Made by a program: the position numbers and the translations under genes. DNA of 45,259 bases from Cupriavidus neocaledonicus. GTDB lineage: Bacteria > Pseudomonadota > Gammaproteobacteria > Burkholderiales > Burkholderiaceae. The notes under the pieces were generated by a model, which was given only the letters and a program-made list of their open reading frames with translations, was not told the DNA's origin and did not search any database. Positions 5,657-14,560 of this stretch are shown piece by piece. The stretch covers positions 1 through 45,259 of the forward strand of contig NZ_AQUR01000067.1 of the NCBI RefSeq assembly GCF_000372525.1, read 5' to 3'. The first letter of the stretch is position 1. The number at the start of each line of letters is the position of its first letter.

Positions 5657-8632
5657 TTATGCGGCTGCCGCCTGGCCGCCCGCCAGCGCCTCGCACATCA
5701 GCCGCAGGCGCTGCGCGATGTAGCCGGACTGGCATTCGATCTCGTCGTCCCAGTCCTCCTTGTCCGCCACATAGTCGCGCAGGTCGGCGCACAGCTCGGC
5801 CAGTTGCGAGCCACCGAGCACGGCCAGGGTGCCGGAGATGCGATGCAGCAGCGGTTCCAGCCGTTGCAAGTCGCGCGCGGCCCGCACGGCATCGCATTGC
5901 GCCAGGTCGGTGCCGGTCTGCGCAAGAAAGGCTTCGGCATATTCGCCGGGCACCGCCGGCAGTTCGGGAAGCCCCGCAAGCTCGTCGTCGGCCGCCGTGT
6001 CCGGCTGTGCGCCGGATTCCCGTTGCGTCGCGCCACTTGTACCGTCGCCGCGGGCGAGGACCGCGGCGAGCGCGGCGAGAGACACCGGCTTGGTCAGGTA
6101 GCCGCTGAACCCGCGCGCCTGCCCGCGCGCGACGTCGTCAGGCTGGGCGCTGGCGCTCACGGCGTACACCGGGATGCGCATGCCGGCACGTCTGATCTCG
6201 CCGAGCAGGTCGAAGCCATTCATGCCCGGCATGTCGATGTCGGTCAGGACCGTGTCCACGCCATGCTGCGTCAGCATGGTCATGGCTTCGTTGCCATTGT
6301 CGGCCTCGATCACGCTGGCGCCCAGGGCGAGCAGCTGGTCGCGCAGCAGATTGCGGTTCAGCAGGTTGTCTTCGGCGACCAGCGCGACGCGACCGGCCAG
6401 CGGCGCCGGAACGCGCCCCGCGTCGCCGCCGCACCGGCTGTCGCCCGCTGACGGCAGCGCCTGCATCCCGGTCACCACCGCCATGACCGCAGCGTGGATG
6501 CCGCTCAGGCTATAAGCGGACACCTCGGTGCCGCCGTCCGGCCGCGTCGTGGCGACCAGCGGCCCCGACTGCTTCAGCCAGACGATCGCGGCCGGCCTGC
6601 GCCACCACGCGATGACGTCGACCGGATCGAAGCCATCGGCCACCAGCAGGCAGTCAAAGCGCTCGGCGTCCACCGGCGCATCGGTGCCCGTGCGTGCCGA
6701 TGGCTGGCATGCGCCCCAGTCGAAGTGGTGCAGCAAGCCTTCGAGGCATTCGGCCTCGCGCGCCAGCACCAGCGCCCGGTGGCGCGGCAGTTGCGGCCGC
6801 GGCGGCGGCGCCGCATCGGCGACCCGCAGCGGCAGGCGTACCGTCACGCGCGTGCCGACGCCGAGGATGCTGTCCAGCGCGATATGACCCTGCATCCGCT
6901 CCACCAGCCGCAGGCAGACCGACAGCCCCAGCCCGGTCCCGCGCGCCTGGCCGAGGCGGTTGTCGCCGACCTGCGAGAACGGCTGGAACAGCCGCCCCTT
7001 GCAGTCCTCCGGTATGCCGATGCCGGTGTCGGACACGACGATCTCCAGTTGCCCGTCGATCCACCGTGCGCGCAGCACGACCTTGCCCGCCGGCGTGAAC
7101 TTGAACGCATTGCCGAGCAGGTTGCTGACGATCTGCGTCACGCGCACCGGGTCGAGCTCGAGCCGCGCCGGCAGCTTCGTGTCATACACCGCGAACAGGC
7201 CCAGCTTGCGCTGCCCCGCCAGCGGCGCGTGCGCAAGCACGATCCGGCTGAAGAACGCCGTAACGGATACCGGTTCCTCGGCAAGGCTGAAGGCGCCGAC
7301 ATCGATGCGGGAAAAGTCGAGCACGTCGTTGACGATCCGCAGCAGGCCCTCGGCCGACATCTGCATCGCACCGACCCGCGCTCGCTGCGCCGGCTCCAGC
7401 GCCCCCATCGCGACAAGTTCCAGGTTGCCCAGCAGCGAGGCAAGCGGCGTGCGTATCTCATGGCTCATCGACGCAAAGAACGCCACCCTGGCCCTGGCGG
7501 CCGCGTCGCTGGCGAGCCTGGCCTCGTGCAGGAGCCGCTGCGCGCGCGCCGATTCGGCATAGGTGCCGGTGAGGAAGCGATAGTTCCAGTAGCGGTACAT
7601 CGCAAGCAGCAAGCCGATCAGCGCGGCGGCAACCAGCCCGATGACGCTCAGTTCGCCGGCAATTTCCCCAAGCTGGTGGCCGATCGGGAGCGCAAAGATC
7701 AGGTGCCCGAAGTCGGCCACCAGCGGCGGGCGGCGCAAGGCCCAGCCATAGTCCGGGACCCAGTGGAACAGTCCGTCCGGCTGCTGCGCCAGCCGCAGGT
7801 CCAGGCGCTGCATGCCGGCACGGGCAGCCGCTGCCACCAGCGGCGTGCCGGCACGGTCGAACACCACCGGTTCGGGAATCGGCAGGTTGGGCCCTGCCGG
7901 CCGCAGCAGCTCGCGCAGCGGCATGCGCGTCAGCACGATGGCGTAGAGCGCGTCGCCCTGCGCGACCAGCGATGCGCCGAGGATCTCCGGCTCATGCCCG
8001 TCCGCGCCGGCCGGGATGCCCTTCCAGATCACGCGCTTCTCCCTGGCCGCCTGCAGCAGGTCGGGATCGCGGCCCCGGAAGCTCTCCAATACGGCGGCGA
8101 TGACCGCCGCGGGCGGCATCCGCGGCGGCGCCGCGCGCGTGGCCGCTGGCGCCGGTTCCGCCGCCTCGTAGCGATACATGGCGCCGCTGGCGAGCGCGAT
8201 CATCTCGATCGACGGCTTCTGGCTGGCGGCCGTCAGCGTACGGACCGCCTGGTCGCAACTGCGCTGCAGGACCTCGTCCGGCGGCCCCGCCGTCGCGACC
8301 TGCCTGCAGAACTGACCGGCCGGCCGCGACGGCGGGGCCGGAAAGGTGCCGCTGGCGTGCAGTTCCAGGATCAGGTTGGTCGCGGCTAGCGTGCTGCGGC
8401 GTGCCAGCAGGGCATCGACCACGCCTTGCTCATACAGCCGGGCCACCTGCTCCTGCGCGCGCAACGAGCCATTCAGCCGGACCAGCGCGGTTGCCGCGGC
8501 GCTCGCGACCACGACCAGCGCCAGCAGCAGCACCACCATGGCGAAGACCCGGCGCTCGCGCTGCAGGTTGCGTTCGATGGCGTGCAGGTCGGCCGGCGAT
8601 GGCGCCGGCGCCTCGAACGGGCTGCGCGTCAT
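5657..8632 (-). CDS. hybrid sensor histidine kinase (HisKA-HATPase-REC-HPt)
   Basis: 991 residues. TM1 is about 30-52, a large periplasmic sensor region runs to about 325, and TM2 is about 327-349. Then come HisKA with the phosphorylated His391 (in ASMSHEIRTPLASLLGN), the HATPase domain with N box (NLLGNAFKFT, about 504), D/G1 box (VSDTGIGIPED) and G2 box (RGTGLGLS), a degenerate receiver-like stretch (about 618-720), a true receiver with Asp798 (LTDIDMPGMNG) and a C-terminal HPt domain with His930 (LLHRISGTLAVLGG). This is the four-step phosphorelay of the BvgS/EvgS/RcsC type. Its start overlaps the response regulator stop by 4 bases, so that regulator is the probable final acceptor. The periplasmic signal is unknown. 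Confidence 0.93.
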   Translation of the reverse strand: MTRSPFEAPAPSPADLHAIERNLQRERRVFAMVVLLLALVVVASAAATALVRLNGSLRAQEQVARLYEQGVVDALLARRSTLAATNLILELHASGTFPAPPSRPAGQFCRQVATAGPPDEVLQRSCDQAVRTLTAASQKPSIEMIALASGAMYRYEAAEPAPAATRAAPPRMPPAAVIAAVLESFRGRDPDLLQAAREKRVIWKGIPAGADGHEPEILGASLVAQGDALYAIVLTRMPLRELLRPAGPNLPIPEPVVFDRAGTPLVAAAARAGMQRLDLRLAQQPDGLFHWVPDYGWALRRPPLVADFGHLIFALPIGHQLGEIAGELSVIGLVAAALIGLLLAMYRYWNYRFLTGTYAESARAQRLLHEARLASDAAARARVAFFASMSHEIRTPLASLLGNLELVAMGALEPAQRARVGAMQMSAEGLLRIVNDVLDFSRIDVGAFSLAEEPVSVTAFFSRIVLAHAPLAGQRKLGLFAVYDTKLPARLELDPVRVTQIVSNLLGNAFKFTPAGKVVLRARWIDGQLEIVVSDTGIGIPEDCKGRLFQPFSQVGDNRLGQARGTGLGLSVCLRLVERMQGHIALDSILGVGTRVTVRLPLRVADAAPPPRPQLPRHRALVLAREAECLEGLLHHFDWGACQPSARTGTDAPVDAERFDCLLVADGFDPVDVIAWWRRPAAIVWLKQSGPLVATTRPDGGTEVSAYSLSGIHAAVMAVVTGMQALPSAGDSRCGGDAGRVPAPLAGRVALVAEDNLLNRNLLRDQLLALGASVIEADNGNEAMTMLTQHGVDTVLTDIDMPGMNGFDLLGEIRRAGMRIPVYAVSASAQPDDVARGQARGFSGYLTKPVSLAALAAVLARGDGTSGATQRESGAQPDTAADDELAGLPELPAVPGEYAEAFLAQTGTDLAQCDAVRAARDLQRLEPLLHRISGTLAVLGGSQLAELCADLRDYVADKEDWDDEIECQSGYIAQRLRLMCEALAGGQAAAA

Positions 8633-9279
8633 GCCAGGCCGTGCTCGCGCGCGTAGGCGACCAAGTCGGCGTTGCTGGTGATGTTCAGCTTGCGCATGGC
8701 CGAGCGCTTCTGGGTCGCGACGGTTGCCAGCGAACGATGCAGGTACGCGGCGATGGCGGTGACGGTGCTGCCCGCCGCGAACATGCGCACCACCTCGATT
8801 TCCCTGGGGGACAGCGGGCTCGCAGCGCCATCGGCAAGCGCGCCGGCGCTTGCCATCAGGCCGGCGAGCGCCGGCGACAGGCGCTGGCGGTGGCCGGCCA
8901 GCGCGTCCAGGCAGATCTGCCGCAGCACGGCCGGATCCTCGTTCTTGCCGACGATCGCGGCGACTCCCGTTTCCCGGATGCGCGTGAGCAGGCCGCCATT
9001 GGTCAGCATCGTAAAGACAACGACCGGCGTGGCGGGGCTGGACTGCCTGAGTCGCTGCATCAGGCGCAGGCCGTCGTCATTGCCCTCGGCGCGCCCCATG
9101 GTGAAGTCGGTGACGATCAGGTCGGGGCGATGCGTGGCCAGCGCGGCGAACAGTTCCTTGCCCGACGAGCACGTCGCGCAGACGTGCAGGTCCGGGATCG
9201 CACTCAGGGTGCTCTTGACGGCGAGCTGGATCACCGGGTGATCGTCGGCGATCACGACAGAAAAGGTACGTGGGGGCAT
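8629..9279 (-). CDS. NarL/RcsB-type response regulator
   Basis: 216 residues from the ATG at 9279. The receiver domain (about 6-125) has the acidic pair DDH at 12-14, phospho-acceptor Asp58 (LIVTDFTMG) and the conserved Lys in IVGKNED. The insertion GRAEGNDDG after the Asp resembles RcsB and EvgA rather than plain NarL. The C-terminal LuxR helix-turn-helix (about 150-212) starts at SPLSPREIEVVRMFAAG. It lies upstream of, and overlaps, the hybrid kinase gene; the two form one operon divergent from ytcA-mdtNOP, making that pump operon an obvious candidate target. The longer upstream reading frame has no support as coding. Confidence 0.93.
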   Translation of the reverse strand: MPPRTFSVVIADDHPVIQLAVKSTLSAIPDLHVCATCSSGKELFAALATHRPDLIVTDFTMGRAEGNDDGLRLMQRLRQSSPATPVVVFTMLTNGGLLTRIRETGVAAIVGKNEDPAVLRQICLDALAGHRQRLSPALAGLMASAGALADGAASPLSPREIEVVRMFAAGSTVTAIAAYLHRSLATVATQKRSAMRKLNITSNADLVAYAREHGLA

Positions 9280-9307
9280 GCGCGTTATATCTCGACACCG
9301 CGGGCAG

Positions 9308-9324
9308 GTCCTCCTGGGGAGGAC
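9308..9324. repeat. inverted repeat GTCCTCC-TGG-GGAGGAC
   Basis: Seven perfect base pairs around a 3-base centre, 29 bases upstream of the response regulator ATG. It could be an operator. In the minus-strand leader RNA it would fold into a short hairpin holding a GGAGG sequence. Which of the two, if either, is real cannot be told from sequence. Confidence 0.4.
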
Positions 9325-9344
9325 TCGCCCGGCCCGTGCAGATC

Positions 9345-9360
9345 CCGGGGACGTCCCCGG
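9345..9360. repeat. 16-bp perfect palindrome CCGGGGACGTCCCCGG
   Basis: A perfect even palindrome 66 bases upstream of the response regulator start. Dimeric regulators often bind such sites, but in DNA this GC-rich a chance palindrome is not excluded. It is one of two inverted repeats within 55 bases, which raises its interest. Confidence 0.4.
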
Positions 9361-9517
9361 CGGCGCAGCGTCGCGTGACGGTGCTGCACGGCTGCATGGG
9401 CCAGGGATTCTACCAACTTGCCAGCCGGCCCATTTAGCAATAAGGGACGCGCAGTTGACCGTTCGTCCCACCGCCCGTGGCGACGCCCGGCGTCGCAGAG
9501 GGCTCGAGCAGTGCCTC

Positions 9518-9548
9518 TTGGACAAGCCGGTTTCCGCGCTGCTATATT
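9518..9548 (+). promoter_or_regulatory. possible sigma-70 promoter of ytcA-mdtNOP
   Basis: TTGGAC (9518-9523, or TGGACA one base on) and TATATT (9543-9548) with an 18-19 base spacer lie about 40 bases before the ytcA ATG. The -10 element is AT-rich in a GC-rich setting, which helps it stand out. The long spacer could mean that an activator is needed. Confidence 0.4.
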
Positions 9549-9587
9549 CCTGATACTTCAAGTGTGCCTCACTGACCACTCCCACCC

Positions 9588-9848
9588 ATGGCTCGCTGGC
9601 TTGCGCCCGCAGTGCTGCTTGTCCTCCTGCATGGCTGTGCCGGGGCCCCCTCCTTTGCGCTGTTCGGCGCCTATTTCCCGCTCTGGCTGCTGAGCGCGCT
9701 GGTCGGCATCCTCGGCGCCGTGGTCGCCTGGCGTGTCTTCATTGCAACCGGCTGGGCGGAGACGGTCCGCTTCCAGCTGCTCGTCAACGCGGCGATCGGC
9801 CTCATCATTGCCGAGATCGTCTGGCTGACCGGTACGGGGCATCTATGA
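9588..9848 (+). CDS. ytcA: YtcA family small membrane lipoprotein
   Basis: 86 residues. The N-terminus MARWLAPAVLLVLLHGC is a lipoprotein-type signal with Cys17; two membrane helices follow (about 29-50 and 62-80). The segment FALFGAYFPLWLLSAL matches the YtcA family pattern GAYYPSWF seen in E. coli. In E. coli ytcA also sits directly before mdtNOP, and here the stop overlaps the mdtN start by 4 bases. YtcA has no firmly known role; a stabilising or assembly function in the pump is inferred from the conserved pairing. Confidence 0.85.
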   Translation: MARWLAPAVLLVLLHGCAGAPSFALFGAYFPLWLLSALVGILGAVVAWRVFIATGWAETVRFQLLVNAAIGLIIAEIVWLTGTGHL

Positions 9849-10894
9849 AAATGGCTGGCATGCGCCGCGGCCCGTGGCGCGGGAAAGTGGTGGCAGTGGT
9901 GATCGTGGCGCTGGCGGTGGCGCTTTCCGTCTACGCGTACCAGCGGACGGTGCGCTATCCGTCGACCGACGATGCCACGCTGGACGCGGACCTGATCCAC
10001 GTCGCCGCGCCTGTCGGTGGCCGCATTGCCCGAATCGCGGTGGCGGAAAACCAGCGCGTGGCCAGGGGCGACGTGCTGTTCGAGATCGACCCGGTGCCGT
10101 ACCAGCTCACCCTGGCCCAGGCCCGCGCCGACCTGGAACTGGCCAAGGCCATGCTGGGCACGCGGCGCCGGACCATCGGCACCGAGCGCGGCACCGCCTC
10201 CGTCGCCGCCGAGCAGATCGCCCGTGCCGAGCAGAACTATGCGCTGACGCAACGGACCGTCGAGCGTCTGCGGCCGCTGGCCGCCGATGGCTATGTGCCG
10301 AAGCAGCAGCTGGACCAGGCCGAGGTTGCCAGGCGCGACGCGGCGGTGACGCTGAAGCAGGCGCAGTTGCAGCAGGCCACCACGGCGCAGGCGGTGGGCA
10401 GCGAGGACGATGCCCTGGCCACGGTGCGCGCGCGCGAGGCGGCGCTGGCCATCGCCCAGCGCGCGCTGGACGATACCGTGGTGCGCGCGCCGTTCGCCGG
10501 CCGTGTCAGCGGCCTGCGCGTGCTGGCAGGTGAAGTGGTGCTGCCGAACCAGTCCCTGTTCCTGCTGGTGCATACCGGCGAGTGGTTTGCCATGGCGAAT
10601 TTCCGCGAAACCCAGCTCGCGGCTATCCGTATCGGCGACTGCGCCACCGTCTATTCGATGATCGACCGGCGCACCGCCTTGCGCGGCACCGTGGCAGGCA
10701 TCGGCGTCGGCATCGGCGATACCGACCGCATCAACCTGCCGCGCTCGCTGCCCTATGTGCAGCCGTCGGTGAACTGGGTACGCGTGGCCCACCGCTTCCC
10801 GGTGCGCATCCAGCTCGAGGAGCCGCCGGAGGCCCTGGCCCGCGTCGGTGCGAGCGCAATCGTCGAGGTACGGCATGGTGCGGCCTGCCGCTGA
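9845..10894 (+). CDS. mdtN: HlyD-family periplasmic adaptor of the MdtNOP pump
   Basis: 349 residues with one N-terminal membrane anchor (about 12-32). Then come a lipoyl half (VAAPVGGRIARIAVAENQRV), a coiled-coil hairpin (about 85-200) and the second lipoyl half with barrel (VVRAPFAGRVSGLRVLAGEV). This is the EmrA/AaeA/MdtN class that joins a FUSC or MFS pump to an outer-membrane channel. It overlaps ytcA upstream and mdtO downstream by 4 and 20 bases, showing tight coupling. In E. coli MdtNOP is linked to resistance to puromycin, acriflavine and some sulfa drugs; the substrate here is unknown. Confidence 0.9.
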   Translation: MKMAGMRRGPWRGKVVAVVIVALAVALSVYAYQRTVRYPSTDDATLDADLIHVAAPVGGRIARIAVAENQRVARGDVLFEIDPVPYQLTLAQARADLELAKAMLGTRRRTIGTERGTASVAAEQIARAEQNYALTQRTVERLRPLAADGYVPKQQLDQAEVARRDAAVTLKQAQLQQATTAQAVGSEDDALATVRAREAALAIAQRALDDTVVRAPFAGRVSGLRVLAGEVVLPNQSLFLLVHTGEWFAMANFRETQLAAIRIGDCATVYSMIDRRTALRGTVAGIGVGIGDTDRINLPRSLPYVQPSVNWVRVAHRFPVRIQLEEPPEALARVGASAIVEVRHGAACR

Positions 10895-12851
10895 CCGGCC
10901 GCGCCTTGCCCTTGCCGATCTCGGCGCGCTGCTGGCGCCGTTTCCGGGTCGCGCCGAGGCCACCACGCGCATCGCGGTGGCGAGCACGCTGACGGTGCTG
11001 ATCGCCGCGATCTACGGCACGCCGGAGGCCGCCATCTCCGCGTACGTCATCTTCTTCATCCATCGCGCCGACCGCACCGGCAGCATCGTGCTGAGCCTCG
11101 GCCTGCTGGTGCTGGTCAGCCTGATCGTCGGGCTGGTGATGGTGCTGGCTGACCTCACGCTCGACCACCCCATGCTGCGCGTGGCGTGCATGGCGGTGTT
11201 GTCGGCCGGACTACTGTTCCTGACTTCCGCCAGCAAGCTGCGCCCGGTGGGTGCGATCGTGGCGATGGTCGTCGGCTTCGGGCTGGATCAACTGGGACTG
11301 GTGCCCGCCGGCGAACTGGCCACCCGCGCCCTGCTCTATGCCTGGCTGATGGTGGCGATCGCGGTTGGCGCCAACGTGGTGGTCAACCTGCTGATGGGGC
11401 CGTCGCCCCGCCGGCTGGCCGGTGAGCGGCTGGCGCACTGCCTGCGCGTGGTGGCGCGCAGCCTGCGCGAGCCGGCCGCGAACGGCGCCGCGCTTGCCAC
11501 GGCATTGCGCGACGGCGTCCAGCCCCTGCCAGGCTGGCTCAAGCTGGCCCGCTTCGAGGGCAGCGCCAGTGCGGCCGACGTGCTGGCCCTGCGCCAGGCG
11601 ATGACATCGACCATGGCCATCCTGATGGCTGCCGATGTCGCCTGGCGCCAGCCGCAGGCGCGCCTGCCCGCCGCGTGCGCGGCAACGATCGCCGACACGC
11701 TCGAGGCCATGGCGCGCATGCTCGCAGCGGGCGGCTATCCGGTCGAGATCGCCCTGGCGCTGCCCGATGCCGCGTCACTGCCGCCGCTGCAGCAAGCGGT
11801 GGCGCAGGCGCTGCGCGATGCCATCGAACACTATGCCGAGCCCGGCGCGCCGGCGGCACCGGACACGCCGCACAGCGGTCCGCACGGCAAGTCGCGCGGC
11901 TTCATGGCACCCGACGCCTTGACCAACCCTGCCCATGTCCACTACGCGCTGAAGACCACCGGCGCGGCCATGTTCTGCTACCTGCTTTACCAGCAGTTGA
12001 ACTGGCCCGGCATCCATACCTGCTTTATCACCTGCTACCTGGTTGCGCTCGGCACGGCGGCGGAATCGGTGGAAAAACTCACGCTGCGGCTGGCGGGATG
12101 CCTGGTCGGGGCGGCGGCGGGCACCGCGGCCCTCGTCTATATCGTGCCGGCGCTCGATGGCGTGAGCGGGCTGCTGGCGCTGGTGTTTGCCGGCACGTGG
12201 CTGTCGGCATGGGTGGCGTCGGGCTCGCCGCGCATTGCGTACGCGGGCTTCCAGATTGCGTTTGCGTTCTATCTCTGCGTAATCCAGGGGCCGGGGCCGG
12301 GATTCGACCTGAGCATCGCCCGCGACCGCGTCATCGGCATCCTGATCGGCAACCTGGTGGTGTACCTGGTGTTCACCAGGATCTGGCCGGTCAGCATCGC
12401 CGGCCGCATCGAGGCGGCACTGGCTGCATTGGCAAGCCAGTGGCAGCAGCTGATCGATGCGCGCCAGCCCGCCTCGCGCCGCGAGCATGCCGCCGGCGCC
12501 ATGGCCCTGCGCGAAAACCTCGCACAGGACCTGGCGCTGGCGCGCTACGAGCCGGCCTCGGTCGGCCCGGCGCCGGCGTGGCTGGCGCAGCAAGGGCGGC
12601 GCCTGAAGGCGCTCGACGCGGTGGCGGGCCCGCTGTTCCTGCTGGCGGAGCGGTACCCCGGCGATCCTGCGCTCGCCGCGCGGCTTCATGCGGTGCGAAC
12701 CGACCAGGCAGCGCCCGCCGACGCAGCACGCCAGTCATCACCCGCCGATGGCGACCGGACCCGCGACACCCTGCTGGCGCTGGTCGATCAACAATTGTCC
12801 GGAACGCGCCCAGGCGCGGCCCAAGCGTCTTCTCCCCATGCGCAAACCTGA
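10875..12851 (+). CDS. mdtO: FUSC-family inner-membrane efflux protein
   Basis: 658 residues from the ATG at 10875 (MVRPAADRPRLALADL), the start that best fits the family; an in-frame ATG at 10848 would add 9 residues. Two membrane blocks are seen: five to six helices at about 35-180 and a second set at about 360-500 (AAMFCYLLYQQLNW, VSGLLALVFAGTWLSAWVAS), separated and followed by cytoplasmic helical regions. This duplicated FUSC/AaeB layout is typical of MdtO. It is the inner-membrane component that receives substrate. It overlaps mdtN by 20 bases and mdtP by 14 bases. Confidence 0.9.
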   Translation: MVRPAADRPRLALADLGALLAPFPGRAEATTRIAVASTLTVLIAAIYGTPEAAISAYVIFFIHRADRTGSIVLSLGLLVLVSLIVGLVMVLADLTLDHPMLRVACMAVLSAGLLFLTSASKLRPVGAIVAMVVGFGLDQLGLVPAGELATRALLYAWLMVAIAVGANVVVNLLMGPSPRRLAGERLAHCLRVVARSLREPAANGAALATALRDGVQPLPGWLKLARFEGSASAADVLALRQAMTSTMAILMAADVAWRQPQARLPAACAATIADTLEAMARMLAAGGYPVEIALALPDAASLPPLQQAVAQALRDAIEHYAEPGAPAAPDTPHSGPHGKSRGFMAPDALTNPAHVHYALKTTGAAMFCYLLYQQLNWPGIHTCFITCYLVALGTAAESVEKLTLRLAGCLVGAAAGTAALVYIVPALDGVSGLLALVFAGTWLSAWVASGSPRIAYAGFQIAFAFYLCVIQGPGPGFDLSIARDRVIGILIGNLVVYLVFTRIWPVSIAGRIEAALAALASQWQQLIDARQPASRREHAAGAMALRENLAQDLALARYEPASVGPAPAWLAQQGRRLKALDAVAGPLFLLAERYPGDPALAARLHAVRTDQAAPADAARQSSPADGDRTRDTLLALVDQQLSGTRPGAAQASSPHAQT

Positions 12852-14385
12852 TCCGCCCGCGCTGCTGCCGCTGCTTGCGGCGCTGGCCCTGGCCGGCTGT
12901 GCCACCTCGTCGCTCGATCTTGCGCCACCGCGACCCGACCGGCCCTGGCAGCCCCCTGCCAGCGCGACCGGCGAAATCATCGCCGGTGCGCCCGCCGGTG
13001 CCGGTTCCGCGCCGCCGGACATGCCCTCGAACTACGTGCTGCCCGCCAATCCCGCGCTGGCGACGATCGCTGCGCCCGCGCCGCTCGATCCGGCGCACGC
13101 CTATACGCTGCCCGAGCTGATCGACCTGGCGCAATCGCACAACCCGCTGACCCGGGTGGCCTGGAACGACGCCCGCAATGCCGCGCTGGCGACCGGCATC
13201 GCGCGCAGCAGCTACCTGCCGCAGCTCTCGGTGGCGGCCATGGGCGGCTGGCAGAACGGCCGCCTGAGCGGCGACACCGTGCTGGGCCAGGCCGGCACCG
13301 ACACAGCGCGCCACGGCGCGATCTCGGTGCTGTCACTGCAGTGGCTGCTGTTCGACTTCGGCGAGCGCGCGGGCGTGGTCGAGGCCGCCGAGCAGGCCAC
13401 GGTGGCGGCGAACATCGCCTTCACCGCGCTGCACCAGCGCATCATCCACGAGGTCAGCGTCGCGTTCTACCGCTACCAGGCCGCGCGCTCGCGCATGGCC
13501 ACGGTGGACCAGGCCACGGCCAATGCCGATGCGGTGCTGGCGGCGGCCAGGTCGCGCTACCAGCGCGGCATCGGCACGGTGGTGGAAGTGGCTCAGGCCA
13601 CGCAGAACCAGGCCCAGACCCGGCTGGCGAAGGTGCAGGCGCAAGGCGCCGAGACCGATGCCTACCTGGGGCTCATCAACGCCATCGGCATCTCCCCGCT
13701 GTCGAAGCCGCGCATCGCCGGGATGCCGGTGCGACCGCTGTCGCCGGCGCTGCGCAGCTCGATCCAGCAGATCGTGGAGCGGGCCATCGCGCAGCGGCCC
13801 GATGTGCTGGGTGCCTACGCGCTCGAGCGCGCCAACCAGGCCCGCGTGAGGGCGGCCGAGGCGGCGTTCCTGCCCAAGGTGTTCATGTCGGCGGTGGCCT
13901 CGTATGCCTCGGGCGGCTCCGCCATCACGGCGATTCCGCCGGTGGGGCAGCAGCCGCCGACGGTCAACCTGAGCGGCTACCGCTACGGCAGCAGCGTGTT
14001 CCTGGGCGTGACGCTGCCGCTCTATGACGGCGGCATGCGTTCGGCCGTGCTGGCCCAGGCGCGCAACGATGCGGACAGCGCCTCGGCGAAGCTGACGCGC
14101 GCCAAGGAGGAATCGGTGCGCCAGGTAGTGGCCAGCCAGAGCGCGCTGGATTCGAGCCTGGCCGCGCATGACGCCGCCAGGGCGCTGGCCGACGCCGCGC
14201 AGGTGACGTACGACGCGGCGTACAACGCCTATCGCCGTGGCGTGGGCACGGTCACCGAGGCCAACCTTGCGCAGAACCAGCTGCTGCTGGCGCGCAATGC
14301 GTCGGCCGACGCGTACAGCGCGGCCTTGACCGCGGCCGCCATGCTGGCATTGGCCACCGGCGAAATCGGCCGGGGCGCCAACTAG
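12838..14385 (+). CDS. mdtP: NodT-type outer-membrane lipoprotein of the MdtNOP pump
   Basis: 515 residues from the ATG at 12838 (MRKPDPPALLPLLAALALAG, then the lipidated Cys21). It carries two OEP domains: about 105-290 (ELIDLAQSHNPLTRVAWNDAR) and 310-510 (IVERAIAQRPDVLGAYALE). Longer upstream frames are rejected because they would bury the lipobox. It is the outer-membrane duct of the pump, last gene of the operon, overlapping mdtO by 14 bases. It is longer than the other NodT protein of the window (462 residues) and clearly not a recent copy of it. Confidence 0.9.
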   Translation: MRKPDPPALLPLLAALALAGCATSSLDLAPPRPDRPWQPPASATGEIIAGAPAGAGSAPPDMPSNYVLPANPALATIAAPAPLDPAHAYTLPELIDLAQSHNPLTRVAWNDARNAALATGIARSSYLPQLSVAAMGGWQNGRLSGDTVLGQAGTDTARHGAISVLSLQWLLFDFGERAGVVEAAEQATVAANIAFTALHQRIIHEVSVAFYRYQAARSRMATVDQATANADAVLAAARSRYQRGIGTVVEVAQATQNQAQTRLAKVQAQGAETDAYLGLINAIGISPLSKPRIAGMPVRPLSPALRSSIQQIVERAIAQRPDVLGAYALERANQARVRAAEAAFLPKVFMSAVASYASGGSAITAIPPVGQQPPTVNLSGYRYGSSVFLGVTLPLYDGGMRSAVLAQARNDADSASAKLTRAKEESVRQVVASQSALDSSLAAHDAARALADAAQVTYDAAYNAYRRGVGTVTEANLAQNQLLLARNASADAYSAALTAAAMLALATGEIGRGAN

Positions 14386-14560
14386 CGGCACCGTCAGCCT
14401 GCCGGCGACATGCCCCGTCGTTGCCGGCATCGGCCTCCTCCCGCGCCTGGCCGTCCTCCGTGCGGCAGCGCACAGAACGCGGCAGCGCCTGCCGGCATGC
14501 TTGCAGTCGCCGTCCCCTCAGCGGGGGCCTGTGCTGTGCAAGCCATGGAGCGCAACGAGG

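Larger units (their letters stand above)
9280..9587. other. 308-bp divergent control region between the two-component operon and ytcA-mdtNOP
   Basis: No gene is supported here; the open frames are shadows. The region must hold the promoters of both operons. Seen are two perfect inverted repeats near the response-regulator start (9308-9324 and 9345-9360), a promoter-like pair near ytcA (9518-9548), and a looser inverted pair ATGGGCC (9396-9402) / GGCCCAT (9427-9433). This is the natural place for the response regulator to act on both operons. Confidence 0.6.

Noticed and set aside
6494..8389. 631-codon plus-strand frame opposite the hybrid kinase
   Set aside because: All kinase, receiver and HPt motifs are on the minus strand; this frame shows no motif and biased composition.
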